Notes under the pieces: model-generated
The model's input: the letters and a program-made list of their open reading frames with translations, nothing else
Told to the model about the DNA's origin: nothing
The model's database searches: none
Origin: Saccharothrix sp. NRRL B-16314
GTDB taxonomy: Bacteria > Actinomycetota > Actinomycetes > Mycobacteriales > Pseudonocardiaceae
Assembly (NCBI RefSeq): GCF_000716595.1
Contig: NZ_JNXC01000038.1
Coordinates: forward strand, 40,246 to 104,245
Length of the DNA: 64,000 bases
Direction: 5' to 3'
Translations under genes and position numbers: made by a program
Shown: positions 17,464 to 25,089 of the stretch, in pieces
How the letters are laid out: every line of letters starts with the position of its first letter
Position numbering within the stretch: position 1 is the stretch's first letter

Positions 17464-18126
17464 ATGAGCAGGGTTCTGGTGGTCGTCTCGGCGGCCGACG
17501 AGCTGGTGCTGGCCGATGGCACGAGCCACCCCACCGGTTTCTGGGCCGAGGAGGTGGTCGAGTCGGTCCGCGTGCTGCGGGACGCGGGCGTGCGGGTGGA
17601 CATCGCCACGCCGGGCGGCGCGCGGCCGACCGTGGACGCGGCCAGCCTCACCGACGAGTTCGGCGAGTACTTGAAGTCGATCGACGCAGAGCTGGCCGCG
17701 CCGCTCCGGCTGGCGGACGTCGACGTCGCGGACTACGACGGCGTGCTGCTGCCCGGCGGGCACGGCCCGATGGCGGACCTCGCGTCCGACCCGGACCTCG
17801 GTCGGCTGCTGGTGGCGTTCGACGACGCGGGCAAGGTCGTCGGCGCGCTGTGCCACGGGCCGGCCGGGCTGCTGTCGGCGGTGCGGGAGGACGGCACGTT
17901 CGCGTTCGCGGGCCGGCGGCTGACCGTGTTCACCGACGAGGAGGAGCGCCAGGGCGGCCTGGCCGTGCCGTACCTGGTCGAGTCGCGGCTGCGCGAGCTG
18001 GGCGCGGTGCCGGAGACGGGGCCGGCGTGGTCGAGCACGGTCGTGGTCGACGGCAACCTGGTCACCGGCCAGAACCCTCAGTCCAGTGTGGACACCGCGC
18101 GGCGGGTGCTGGACGCGTTGTCGTAA
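17464..18126 (+). CDS. DJ-1/PfpI (Hsp31-like) family protein
   Basis: A 220-residue type 1 glutamine amidotransferase-fold protein of the Hsp31-like branch. The nucleophile Cys is in VGALCHGPAGLL (about residue 130), the supporting Glu in TGFWAEEVVES (about residue 29), and the oxyanion region in GVLLPGGHGPMADL. These proteins act as glyoxalase III/deglycases or chaperones under carbonyl stress. The ATG 17464 follows GGGTTGGACC. It is controlled in all likelihood by the divergent LysR gene; the intergenic region contains TATAAGGAATGTGAT, with the T-N11-A form of a LysR box. The 3' end overlaps the HxlR gene. Confidence 0.9.
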   Translation: MSRVLVVVSAADELVLADGTSHPTGFWAEEVVESVRVLRDAGVRVDIATPGGARPTVDAASLTDEFGEYLKSIDAELAAPLRLADVDVADYDGVLLPGGHGPMADLASDPDLGRLLVAFDDAGKVVGALCHGPAGLLSAVREDGTFAFAGRRLTVFTDEEERQGGLAVPYLVESRLRELGAVPETGPAWSSTVVVDGNLVTGQNPQSSVDTARRVLDALS

Positions 18127-18482
18127 CGGGAACGCGCGGCGTCGATGTCATCGCCGTGCTCCAGCACCCACTGTCCCAGGGGGACGACGAGGTCGAGCAG
18201 GGAGCGGCCCAGCCCGGTCGCCGCGTACTCCACGCCGGCGGCCCTGCCGGGCCGCACCTCGCGGCTGACCAGCCCGTCGCGTTCCAACTGGCGGAGGGTG
18301 CGGGTGAGGATGCGGCGGCTCAGCTCGTGCACGGCGCGGTCGAGCTCGTTGAAGCCGTAGGGGCGTTCGGCGAGCAGGACCAGGACCAGCAGGCTCCACT
18401 TGTCGCCGACCCGGGCCAGCACGTCGCCGACGCCGCAGGCGGCGCGGTCGGCCGGGGTGACCGGCACGGGCACCAGTGACAT
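18078..18482 (-). CDS. HxlR-family winged-helix regulator
   Basis: A 134-residue HxlR/MarR-like regulator with the family core VGDVLARVGDKWSLLVLVLL, GFNELDRAVHELSRRILTRT and LRQLERDGLVSREV, then the wing GVEYAATGLGRSLL. HxlR proteins usually sense aldehydes or thiol-reactive compounds through an N-terminal Cys; here the matching residue is in RAACGVGDVL (about residue 16). It is divergent from the SDR gene (48 bases apart), the usual partner arrangement. Its end runs 49 bases into the convergent DJ-1 gene. Confidence 0.92.
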   Translation of the reverse strand: MSLVPVPVTPADRAACGVGDVLARVGDKWSLLVLVLLAERPYGFNELDRAVHELSRRILTRTLRQLERDGLVSREVRPGRAAGVEYAATGLGRSLLDLVVPLGQWVLEHGDDIDAARSRYDNASSTRRAVSTLD

Positions 18483-18530
18483 GGATGTGCCTTCTTTCGT
18501 GTCGTCGCGCCGCGATCCAGGCTTCAGGTT

Positions 18531-19325
18531 ATGGCGAACACGGTGATCACGGGCGGCACGAACGGCATCGGGAGGGCTTTGGCGGCACGGCTGGCGCGCG
18601 AAGGGCACCGGGTGGCGGTGGTGGGCCGGTCGGCCGTCGCGCCCGAGGGGGTCGAGCTGATCCGCGGCGACCTCGGCACGGTGGCGGGCACGGCGGCCGT
18701 GGCCGACGAGGTGGCGGCGCGGTTCGACGTGGTCGACCACCTGGTGCTCGGCGCGGGGCGGTTCAGCCCGCGTCGGGTGATCACCGCGGACGGCCTGGAG
18801 CACACGTTCGCGCTGCACGCGGTGAGCCGGTTCGCGCTGGTCGACCGGCTGCTGCCCGTGCTCCCCACCGGGGCGGTGGTGGTGAGCGTGTGCGGGGTGG
18901 CCGGGCTGCGCGGGCCGGGCATCCGGTGGGACGACCTGGCGCTGAGCGGGAGGTACCGCGCGTTCCACGCGGTCAGCCAGGCGTCGCGCGCCACCGACCT
19001 GCTCGGCGCCGGGTTCGCCGACCGGTACCCGGGCAGCGCGGTCCGGTACGTGCTGCACAACCCGATGTTCGTGGACAGCGGGCTCGGCGCGCAGGTCGGC
19101 GGGCTGCGCGGCAAGGCGCTGGACGTGGTGGCCGGGCTGTTCGCCCGGAACGTGGCCGACGCGGCGGACCAGGTCCACCGGTTCCTGGCGGACCCGCCCA
19201 CCGCGCCCCTCACCGCTTCACGGGCGGGCACACCGGTCGCCCTGGACAGGCCCGAGTTCGACCGGGCCACCGCCGCCCGCCTCTACACCGTGATGGAGGG
19301 CATCACGGCCGCTTGCTCGACGTGA
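18531..19325 (+). CDS. Short-chain dehydrogenase-like protein lacking the YxxxK pair
   Basis: A 264-residue Rossmann-fold protein with a good SDR cofactor motif (ITGGTNGIGRALAARLA, TGxxxGIG) and the NAG-like strand LVLGAGRFSP. At the catalytic position, where SDRs have Y-x3-K, the sequence is RAFHAVSQASRATDLL, so Tyr is replaced by Phe and Lys by Gln. It may therefore be a non-catalytic or altered enzyme, or act as an NAD(P) sensor. It is divergent from and probably regulated by the HxlR gene. The ATG 18531 has no visible ribosome site. Confidence 0.82.
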   Translation: MANTVITGGTNGIGRALAARLAREGHRVAVVGRSAVAPEGVELIRGDLGTVAGTAAVADEVAARFDVVDHLVLGAGRFSPRRVITADGLEHTFALHAVSRFALVDRLLPVLPTGAVVVSVCGVAGLRGPGIRWDDLALSGRYRAFHAVSQASRATDLLGAGFADRYPGSAVRYVLHNPMFVDSGLGAQVGGLRGKALDVVAGLFARNVADAADQVHRFLADPPTAPLTASRAGTPVALDRPEFDRATAARLYTVMEGITAACST

Positions 19326-19365
19326 CGGCGGAACGCCGGCGCGACACCGCGACTGGGGCACCGCG

Positions 19366-19929
19366 TCACTTGAGGACGCGGTACCTCAGGTGCACGACGT
19401 CGTCCGCCTCGGCCACCGCGATCCGCTCCAGCTCGGTCGGCTTCAACCCGTCCAGCAGCCGTGCGCCGCCACCGAGGAACACCGGCACCAACTGGAGCCG
19501 GATCTCGTCCACCAGCCCGGCCCGCAACACGTGCTGCGCGGACTCCGCCGCCGCCATCACGAGCACGTCCTTGTCACCGGCCACCGCACGCGCCTGGCTG
19601 ACGGCGCTCTCCGGGCCGTCCGTGACGAAGGTGAACGACGCCGACTCCATCGCCAGCGGCGGGCGGCCCTCGTGGGTCAGCACGAAGCTCGGCACCGGGA
19701 AGGGCGTGTCCTGCCAGAACCGCAGCCCCAGGTCGAACGTCCGCCGGCCCAGCACGACCGCGCCGACGGTCGCGGCGAACGCGGCGTCGCCGTCCGAGCC
19801 CTCGGCGAACATCCACTCGTGCAGCCGTTCACCGCCCTCGCCCATCGGGTGGTCGTCACTCGCGTTCGGCCCGGCGCTGTACCCGTCCAGCGACACCGAC
19901 CCGTTCAACACCACTTTGCCCACGGTCAT
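19366..19929 (-). CDS. Dihydrofolate reductase-like (RibD C-terminal domain) protein
   Basis: A 187-residue protein of the DHFR/RibD-C family. The N-terminal VVLNGSVSLDGYSAGPN, the central VVLGRRTFDLGLRFW and the C-terminal PVFLGGGARLLDGL are diagnostic. Proteins of this group are NADPH-dependent reductases of unknown substrate. The ATG overlaps the dinB stop by four bases, so it is translated from the dinB transcript. That suggests an accessory relation to the polymerase gene, although the combination may be accidental. Confidence 0.88.
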   Translation of the reverse strand: MTVGKVVLNGSVSLDGYSAGPNASDDHPMGEGGERLHEWMFAEGSDGDAAFAATVGAVVLGRRTFDLGLRFWQDTPFPVPSFVLTHEGRPPLAMESASFTFVTDGPESAVSQARAVAGDKDVLVMAAAESAQHVLRAGLVDEIRLQLVPVFLGGGARLLDGLKPTELERIAVAEADDVVHLRYRVLK

Positions 19930-20957
19930 CCCCCGGAGAACTCGACGCGCACACCCAGCAAGCGCACGGCGCGAGTGTCCTCGAAACGCGCCAACGCCGC
20001 CACAGCCGCGTCTTCGATCGGTTCCGGCTCCATCGTCGGCTCCCCCAGCGCGACGCCCCGCGTGTAGGTGAAGAACGGCACGAACCGCACCTTCACCACC
20101 ACGCGCACCGCAGGCCGCCCTTCCGCGCGCACGTCGTCCACCACCCGCCGTGCGAGCAGCCGCACCTGCGCGCGGATCTCGTCCGGGTCGGCCAGGTCGC
20201 GCTGGAACGTCGTCTCCCGGCTGCGCGACTTCGCCACCCACGGCGTCGCGGAGACGTTCGTGTCGCCCGCGCCCAGCGCCAGCTGCCGGAAGTGCGGCCC
20301 CATCGCCGGGCCGAACCGCGCCGCCAGCACGTCGACGTCCGCACGTGCCAGCTCCTCGACCGTCCGGACGTCCAGCGCGGCGAGCTTGGCCGCGGTGCGG
20401 GAACCGATGCCCCACAACGCGGTCACCGGCCGTCCGGCCATCACCTCCACCCAGTTGTCCCTGGTCAGCCGGTACACGCCGGCGGGCTTGGCGAAACCGG
20501 TGGCGAGCTTCGCGCGCAGCTTGTTGTCGCCGATGCCGACCGAGCTGTCCAACCCGGTCTCCGCCTTCACCGCCCGCCGGACGGCGAGGGCCAGCGCCTC
20601 CGGGTCGTCGGTTCGGGTGCCCAGGAACGCCTCGTCCCAGCCGATCACCTCGACCACCACGGGCAGTTCGCGCAGCACGTCCATCACGTGCGCGGACACC
20701 GCCTCGTAGGCGGGCCCGTCGGACGGGAGGAACACCGCGTCGGGGCACCGCTTCCGGGCCAGCCGCAACGGCATGCCCGAGTGGACGCCGAACTCCCTCG
20801 CCTCGTAGGACGCGGTGGCCACCACGGCGCGTTGCGTCGGGTCGCCGGTTCCTCCGACGACCACGGGCCTGCCGCGCAGCTCGGGCCGGCGCGCGACCTC
20901 GACCGCCGCGATGAACTGGTCGAGGTCGACGTGCAGGACCCAGTCCTGTTCGGACAC
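19926..20957 (-). CDS. dinB: DNA polymerase IV (Y family)
   Basis: A 343-residue Y-family translesion polymerase. Catalytic carboxylates are in VLHVDLDQFIAAVE (residue 10 region) and in EVIGWDEAFLG (about residue 104), where the usual S-I/L-DE is IGWDE as in many actinobacterial DinB proteins. The helix-hairpin-helix ALWGIGSRTAAKLAALDV and a little-finger domain (RSRETTFQRDL) follow. The chosen GTG 20957 lies seven bases after GATACT, a leaderless start. No LexA box is visible in the very short divergent gap to the AraC gene. No beta-clamp motif is obvious at the C-terminus. Confidence 0.93.
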   Translation of the reverse strand: MSEQDWVLHVDLDQFIAAVEVARRPELRGRPVVVGGTGDPTQRAVVATASYEAREFGVHSGMPLRLARKRCPDAVFLPSDGPAYEAVSAHVMDVLRELPVVVEVIGWDEAFLGTRTDDPEALALAVRRAVKAETGLDSSVGIGDNKLRAKLATGFAKPAGVYRLTRDNWVEVMAGRPVTALWGIGSRTAAKLAALDVRTVEELARADVDVLAARFGPAMGPHFRQLALGAGDTNVSATPWVAKSRSRETTFQRDLADPDEIRAQVRLLARRVVDDVRAEGRPAVRVVVKVRFVPFFTYTRGVALGEPTMEPEPIEDAAVAALARFEDTRAVRLLGVRVEFSGG

Positions 20958-20963
20958 GTCCGC

Positions 20964-20983
20964 CAGTATCACCGTGCCATGCT
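20964..20983. promoter_or_regulatory. Compact divergent leaderless promoters (dinB / AraC)
   Basis: On the minus strand GATACT (20969-20964) precedes the dinB GTG at 20957. On the plus strand CATGCT (20978-20983) precedes the AraC GTG at 20990. Only 32 bases separate the two start codons, so each -35 must lie inside the other gene's first codons. Confidence 0.45.
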
Positions 20984-20989
20984 GTTCGC

Positions 20990-21397
20990 GTGCGACCGGA
21001 AGAACTCGCCCACCTGCGCCGGGCACGCGACCTGATGGACCGCGAGTACGCCCGACCGCTGGACGTGCCCGCGATGGCGCGCACCGCCCTCATGTCACCG
21101 TCGCACTTCGCCCGGCAGTTCAAGTCGGCCTACGGCGAGACGCCCTACAACTACCTGATGACCAGGCGCATCGAACGCGCGAAAGCCCTGCTGAGGCGGG
21201 GTGACCTCACCGTCACCGAGGTGTGCTTCGAGGTCGGCTGCACGTCGCTCGGCTCGTTCAGCTCGCGGTTCACCGAGCTCGTCGGCGAGACGCCCAGCGC
21301 CTACCGGGCCCGCAGCCACGACGCGGTCGCCGTCGTGCCCGCGTGCTGGTCCAAGGCCGTCACACGACCGAGCAGATTTCGAGAAGCACGAGCCTGA
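20990..21397 (+). CDS. AraC-type regulator, DNA-binding domain only
   Basis: A 135-residue protein consisting only of the two helix-turn-helix motifs of the AraC family: LDVPAMARTALMSPSHFARQ and TVTEVCFEVGCTSLGSFSSR, ending FTELVGETPSAYRA. No sensor domain is present. The start is GTG 20990, six bases after a -10-like CATGCT. It lies 23 bases upstream of a VOC-family gene. This AraC-plus-VOC pair recurs in actinobacteria, and the regulator probably activates that gene. Confidence 0.9.
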   Translation: MRPEELAHLRRARDLMDREYARPLDVPAMARTALMSPSHFARQFKSAYGETPYNYLMTRRIERAKALLRRGDLTVTEVCFEVGCTSLGSFSSRFTELVGETPSAYRARSHDAVAVVPACWSKAVTRPSRFREARA

Positions 21398-21420
21398 CCA
21401 GCGAGGATAGGTTCACGGTC

Positions 21421-21831
21421 ATGAGCATCAAGGTTTCCCACATGTTCCTCCACGTCCGCGACCAGGAAGAGGCGCTGACGTTCTACCGCGACGTGATCGG
21501 CCTCGAAGTGCGCCTCGACGCGCCGATCGAGCAGTACCGCTGGCTGACCGTGGGACCGGCCGACCAGCCCGACGTCCAGATCATGCTGGAGAACCCGGAG
21601 ATGGGCCGGCCCGCGGACGACGCGACCGCGATGAAGGAGCTGATGGCCAAGGGGTCGCTGGGGTCGGTCATCTTCCAGGTGGACGACTGCGACGCCAAGT
21701 TCGAGCAGGTCCGGGCAGCGGGCGCCGAGGTCATGCAGGAGCCGGTGGACCAGGTGTACGGGGTGCGCGACTGCGCGTTCCGCGACCCGTCGGGCAACCA
21801 CATCCGCTTCTCCGGGCCGATCAAGGGCTGA
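21421..21831 (+). CDS. VOC-family (glyoxalase/bleomycin-resistance-like) protein
   Basis: A 136-residue vicinal-oxygen-chelate protein with two beta-alpha-beta-beta-beta repeats: VSHMFLHVRDQEEALTFYRD and SVIFQVDDCDAKFEQVRAAG. Potential metal ligands are the His in MFLHVRD and the C-terminal DPSGNHIRFSGP. It resembles the glyoxalase superfamily members commonly encoded after a short AraC regulator. The substrate is unknown. Expression is likely driven with or by the adjacent AraC gene. Confidence 0.88.
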   Translation: MSIKVSHMFLHVRDQEEALTFYRDVIGLEVRLDAPIEQYRWLTVGPADQPDVQIMLENPEMGRPADDATAMKELMAKGSLGSVIFQVDDCDAKFEQVRAAGAEVMQEPVDQVYGVRDCAFRDPSGNHIRFSGPIKG

Positions 21832-21869
21832 CCGTTTCGCGCGACGGTCGTCCGTGACACGATCAAGGC

Positions 21870-22316
21870 GTGTCGACCAGCCCGCGCGACCGCGACGAGC
21901 AGGGCCGGGCCCGCAACGCGAGACCGCGTGACGGGCTCGGTCGTCCTCTGCCCTACGGGGCTCCGGGCGTCGAGCGGCAGCCCGAGGGTGTGCCGCGAAC
22001 GCCCGCGGAGTCGTTGACCGAGGCCCAACGCCTGCTCGACCTCGGCCGGCCGTTCCACGCGCACGAAGTGCTGGAGGACGCGTGGAAGACGGCGCCCGAG
22101 TCCGAACGGGAGCTGTGGCGCGGGCTGGCTCAGCTGGCCGTCGGCCTGACGCACGCGCTGCGCGGCAACGCTTCCGGCGCTTCGTCCCTGCTGGACCGGG
22201 GGGCGCGCAACATCTCGCCGTACCGGGACGACCCGCCGCACGGGGTGGACGTGGCGGGCCTGCTGGACTGGGCCGCGACGGGCACCGGCGTGCCTCGGCT
22301 CGCGCGGCGGTCGTAA
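21870..22316 (+). CDS. DUF309 domain protein
   Basis: A 148-residue protein whose residues 45-115 form the helical DUF309 domain: EAQRLLDLGRPFHAHEVLED, AWKTAPESERELWRGLAQLA and VGLTHALRGNASGASSLLDR. The conserved FHAHEVLE and LWRGLAQ motifs mark the family, which has no established function. The start is GTG 21870. The last 30 bases of the gene are partly duplicated downstream. Confidence 0.85.
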   Translation: MSTSPRDRDEQGRARNARPRDGLGRPLPYGAPGVERQPEGVPRTPAESLTEAQRLLDLGRPFHAHEVLEDAWKTAPESERELWRGLAQLAVGLTHALRGNASGASSLLDRGARNISPYRDDPPHGVDVAGLLDWAATGTGVPRLARRS

Positions 22317-22380
22317 CGCGGCGCGTGCCTCGGCTCGCCGGACGGTCGTAACGCGGGTCGCCGGACGGTCGGGACGCGGC
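22289..22380. repeat. 35-bp partial tandem duplication of the DUF309 gene end
   Basis: CGTGCCTCGGCTCG occurs at 22289 and again at 22324, each followed by a GGTCGTAACGCGG segment; a third shorter copy (TCGCCGGACGGTCGGGACGC) follows. The pattern shows local duplication of the stop-codon region and leaves no coding potential of its own. Confidence 0.65.
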
Positions 22381-22489
22381 GATCAGGTCTTGGCGGGACT
22401 CGGACTGGCTCGAAGTTGGGCCGAACGCCTGCTTGGGGGACCTGACGACGGGGTAACTGGCGGGTAACCACCCCAACCTGGAGGCTCCA

Positions 22490-22675
22490 GTGCTTGCCAT
22501 CATCGCCGCGGTCATCTTCGGCCTCGCTCTCCTGCTCGACCTGGCGAACGCGTCGTTCGGCACCGTCCTCGACGGCGGGACGCTCCTGATGGCCGGACTG
22601 CTCTGCGTCGCGCTGCACCTCGCCGGTGTCGGCGCCGGTGCGAAGTCGATCAGCTTCCGCCGCCGTCGGCGCTGA
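22490..22675 (+). CDS. Small two-helix membrane protein
   Basis: A 61-residue protein with two membrane helices (MLAIIAAVIFGLALLLDLA and TLLMAGLLCVALHLAG) and a basic tail FRRRRR. The GTG at 22490 has GGAGG at eight bases. Proteins of this size and plan are common in Pseudonocardiales, with no known function. The arginine cluster fixes the C-terminus in the cytoplasm. Confidence 0.65.
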   Translation: MLAIIAAVIFGLALLLDLANASFGTVLDGGTLLMAGLLCVALHLAGVGAGAKSISFRRRRR

Positions 22676-22716
22676 CGTCGTGCCCGGTCCGCCGGGTGCA
22701 CGCACCGTCCCGGGTG

Positions 22717-22722
22717 GACAAT
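22717..22722 (+). promoter_or_regulatory. -10 element of SRPBCC gene
   Basis: GACAAT lies six bases before the GTG at 22729, with no ribosome site visible, indicating a leaderless start. Confidence 0.45.
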
Positions 22723-22728
22723 CGACCC

Positions 22729-23166
22729 GTGGACGTGTCCGCGAGTCGAGTGATCCCCCGGCCACCCGAGGTCGTGGCGCGGTACGCCATGGACTGGCGC
22801 CACGACCACGAGTGGACCCAGGGCATCAAGCGGGCCGAGTTGAGCACTCCCGCGGCCGGCGGCGGGTTCGGTGTCGGCGCCGAGGTGACGCGCACCGCGC
22901 ACTTCCTCGGCAAGAAGATCGACTACGTGCTGCGGGTGATGGCGCACGACCCGCCGACGCTGCTGGAGATGAAGTCCGTCGCCGGGCCGTTCCCCATGCA
23001 CGTGACGTACCGGTTCGACACCGCGCCGGGCGGCGGCACGTCCGCCTCCATCCGCATCCGCGGCGACGCGAGCCGGCACTACCGGCTGTTCGGTCCGCTC
23101 ATGGCGCGGTTCGTGCGGGCCAACATCCGCAAGGACCTCCGGGACCTGGCCCGCCACGTCGACTGA
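22729..23166 (+). CDS. SRPBCC-family (polyketide cyclase/dehydrase-like) protein
   Basis: A 145-residue single-domain START-fold protein: VSASRVIPRPPEVVARYAMD, DWRHDHEWTQGI, then the strands EVTRTAHFLGKKIDYVLRVM and MHVTYRFDTAPGGGTSASIR, and a C-terminal helix MARFVRANIRKDLRDLARHV. This is the usual polyketide-cyclase/dehydrase-like lipid or hydrophobic-ligand binding fold. The ligand is unknown. GTG 22729 is preferred over the in-frame start at 22696 because it abuts a -10 element. Confidence 0.85.
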   Translation: MDVSASRVIPRPPEVVARYAMDWRHDHEWTQGIKRAELSTPAAGGGFGVGAEVTRTAHFLGKKIDYVLRVMAHDPPTLLEMKSVAGPFPMHVTYRFDTAPGGGTSASIRIRGDASRHYRLFGPLMARFVRANIRKDLRDLARHVD

Positions 23167-23218
23167 CCGGACTCGAAGTCTGCGGGCTTCGGACCAGCGG
23201 GCTTCAGACCTGCGGCCT

Positions 23219-23518
23219 TCAATCCCGGTGTGGTGGCGGCGCGGAGAGCAGGCACGCCACGCAAGGCATGCCCTCCGGTTCGGGCAGCAGCTCCGCCGAG
23301 CCCACGTCGATCCGCTCGCCGCACAACGTCAGCAGCGCCGACCGGGTGCCGTCCGGCAGCGGCGCCAGGTGGCAGCACTGCTCCCACTCGCCGCCGAGGT
23401 CGTCCCGCTTGCGCACCAGCAGCACACGCTCCTGGGAGCGTTGCGGAGCGGTCCAGCCGGTACGCCGGTCACCGGCGGCGTCCCGGCGTGGCGGCTCCGT
23501 GGTTCCCGGTTCGATCAC
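23219..23518 (-). CDS. Small Cys-containing conserved actinobacterial protein
   Basis: A 99-residue protein with a Cys pair (EWEQCCHLAPLPDG), a single Cys (LLTLCGERID) and a C-terminal CxxC (GMPCVACLL). The pattern resembles short proteins of unknown function found near XRE/TPR regulators in Pseudonocardiales. The Cys set could bind zinc. It lies 87 bases downstream of the XRE-TPR regulator on the same strand and is probably cotranscribed with it. Confidence 0.6.
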   Translation of the reverse strand: MIEPGTTEPPRRDAAGDRRTGWTAPQRSQERVLLVRKRDDLGGEWEQCCHLAPLPDGTRSALLTLCGERIDVGSAELLPEPEGMPCVACLLSAPPPHRD

Positions 23519-23605
23519 CCACCCATCGTGCTTCGTGACCGCCGGGTAGCACAGCGTCGACGGCAGATCGGCCGCGCCGTACCCGGAAGTCGCATGGGGA
23601 CCGGT

Positions 23606-24946
23606 TCAGCGGAGGTCGCGGGCCAGCTCCGCGACGTCGGGCGCGCCTTCCCACGAACCGAGCCTGCCCAGTTCGCGCACCACCAGCGCGGACCTGCTGG
23701 AACGGGCGTTGTCGAGCGCTTCGTACGCCAGCACGGCGGCGTGCTCCCGTTCACCGGCCATGGCGTGCGCGTGGGCGAGCTTGGCGGTGTGCACGCCCTG
23801 CTCCCACGTGCACAGCTGCCGCCACACCCGGTCCTGGACGTCCTGGTAGACCTCGATCGCCCGGTTCGGCTTGCCCAGCGCCAGCCAGCTCGCCGCGCGT
23901 TCCATGTCGAACTGCTGCGCGGTGGCGCAGTAGCCGATCCGGTACTCGTCGTCGGTGCGCGGCTCCACCCGCTCGAACTCGGCGCGCGCCTCGTCCAGCC
24001 GGTCCATGCAGGACGCCTCGTCTCCCGCGCCCGCCAGGCCGCGCGCCTCCTGCCGCAGCGCGAGGGCGCGCACCACCGGGCTCAGGTCCTGTTCGCGACG
24101 GGCCGCGCGGGCCAGGCCGACCACGCGGTCGGCGTCGCCGTCGGCCTCCGCCAGCTGGGACATCCGCACGTAGGAGTAGGAGACGACGTCCCGGTTGTCC
24201 GCGGCCTGACCCTGTTCCAACGCACGGGCCGTCCACTGGATCGCGCCGCGCGGGTCGCCGAGCTCGTCGTGCAGCCAGCCGACGAACTCGGCGTAGGTGG
24301 CGGCGATGCCGAGCAGTTCCCGGCGCTGCTCGCCGCGTGCCGACCGGCGCAGCACGTCGATGAAGTCGTACAACCCGCGCGCGGTGGGCATGAGGGCGCG
24401 GGAGCTGCGCCAGTTGTGCGCGTCGTTGAGGATGCGGCGCAGCACGCGCAGCCGGCTCAGCGCGTCGTCCGCGACCGGGCCGCCGGACGCACCGCCCCCG
24501 CCGAACACGGCCGCCGTGGTGAGCGCCATGAGGGCGTCGACGTCGATGCCGACCACGCCGTTCAGCAGGTCCGCGAAGCCGGGCGCGAGGCGTTCGACGT
24601 CGGCGCCGCCCACCGGCAGCGAGTGGTCGGCCAGGCCGAGCAGGTGCGCCGGGATGCCCAGCAGGCGCTGCATCGGCCGCAGCACGCGCAGGTCGTAGGA
24701 GATGTTGCTGCCGGACTCCAGCCGTGAGATGGCCGACTGGGAGAACCCGGCGAGCGAGCCGAGTTCGTCCTGCCGCAGCCCGTGCGCCCGCCGTGCCACG
24801 GCCACGACCGCGCCCGGCGTCTGGTTGCGGACCGCCTCGCGCACCTCGCGGCTCTCCCACAGCGACCCGGGCAACGGCGGCAGCGGCGCCTGCGGGACCA
24901 CCACCGCGGGCCGCCCCGCGCCCGGGTCGGTGCGATCGAGTGCCAT
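23606..24946 (-). CDS. XRE-family regulator with C-terminal TPR-like repeats
   Basis: A 446-residue protein. The helix-turn-helix spans residues 45-85 (AVARRAHGLRQDELGSLAGF, SQSAISRLESG). The rest is all-helical with TPR-like repeats, for example YAEFVGWLHDELGDPRGAIQ, WLALGKPNRAIEVYQDV and LGRLGSWEGAPDVAELARDL. This layout is frequent in actinobacterial regulators that may sense peptides. The ATG 24946 follows AAGGGGG. The divergent region towards EI24 carries three 20-bp direct repeats that could be its operators. Confidence 0.88.
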   Translation of the reverse strand: MALDRTDPGAGRPAVVVPQAPLPPLPGSLWESREVREAVRNQTPGAVVAVARRAHGLRQDELGSLAGFSQSAISRLESGSNISYDLRVLRPMQRLLGIPAHLLGLADHSLPVGGADVERLAPGFADLLNGVVGIDVDALMALTTAAVFGGGGASGGPVADDALSRLRVLRRILNDAHNWRSSRALMPTARGLYDFIDVLRRSARGEQRRELLGIAATYAEFVGWLHDELGDPRGAIQWTARALEQGQAADNRDVVSYSYVRMSQLAEADGDADRVVGLARAARREQDLSPVVRALALRQEARGLAGAGDEASCMDRLDEARAEFERVEPRTDDEYRIGYCATAQQFDMERAASWLALGKPNRAIEVYQDVQDRVWRQLCTWEQGVHTAKLAHAHAMAGEREHAAVLAYEALDNARSSRSALVVRELGRLGSWEGAPDVAELARDLR

Positions 24947-25017
24947 ACCAACCCCCTTCCTGGCAGACCCAGCATCCTGGCACCGCTCCCAGAACCGCGC
25001 GACCGCCGTTATGGGGG

Positions 25018-25070
25018 TCACGCGGCCGTTGCGGGCTTTACGTGGCCGTTGCGGGGTCACGTGGCCGGCC
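25018..25070. repeat. Three tandem ~20-bp repeats in a divergent promoter region
   Basis: CACGCGGCCGTTGCGGG, TACGTGGCCGTTGCGGG and CACGTGGCCGGCCGCG follow one another at a 19-20-bp spacing, on one face of the helix, between the XRE-TPR and EI24 genes. They lie just upstream of the EI24 -10. They are candidates for a multi-site operator. Confidence 0.5.
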
Positions 25071-25077
25071 GCGCGGA

Positions 25078-25083
25078 TATGCT
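25078..25083 (+). promoter_or_regulatory. -10 element of EI24 gene
   Basis: TATGCT lies six bases before the GTG at 25090, a leaderless arrangement. Confidence 0.5.
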
Positions 25084-25089
25084 CCGCCG

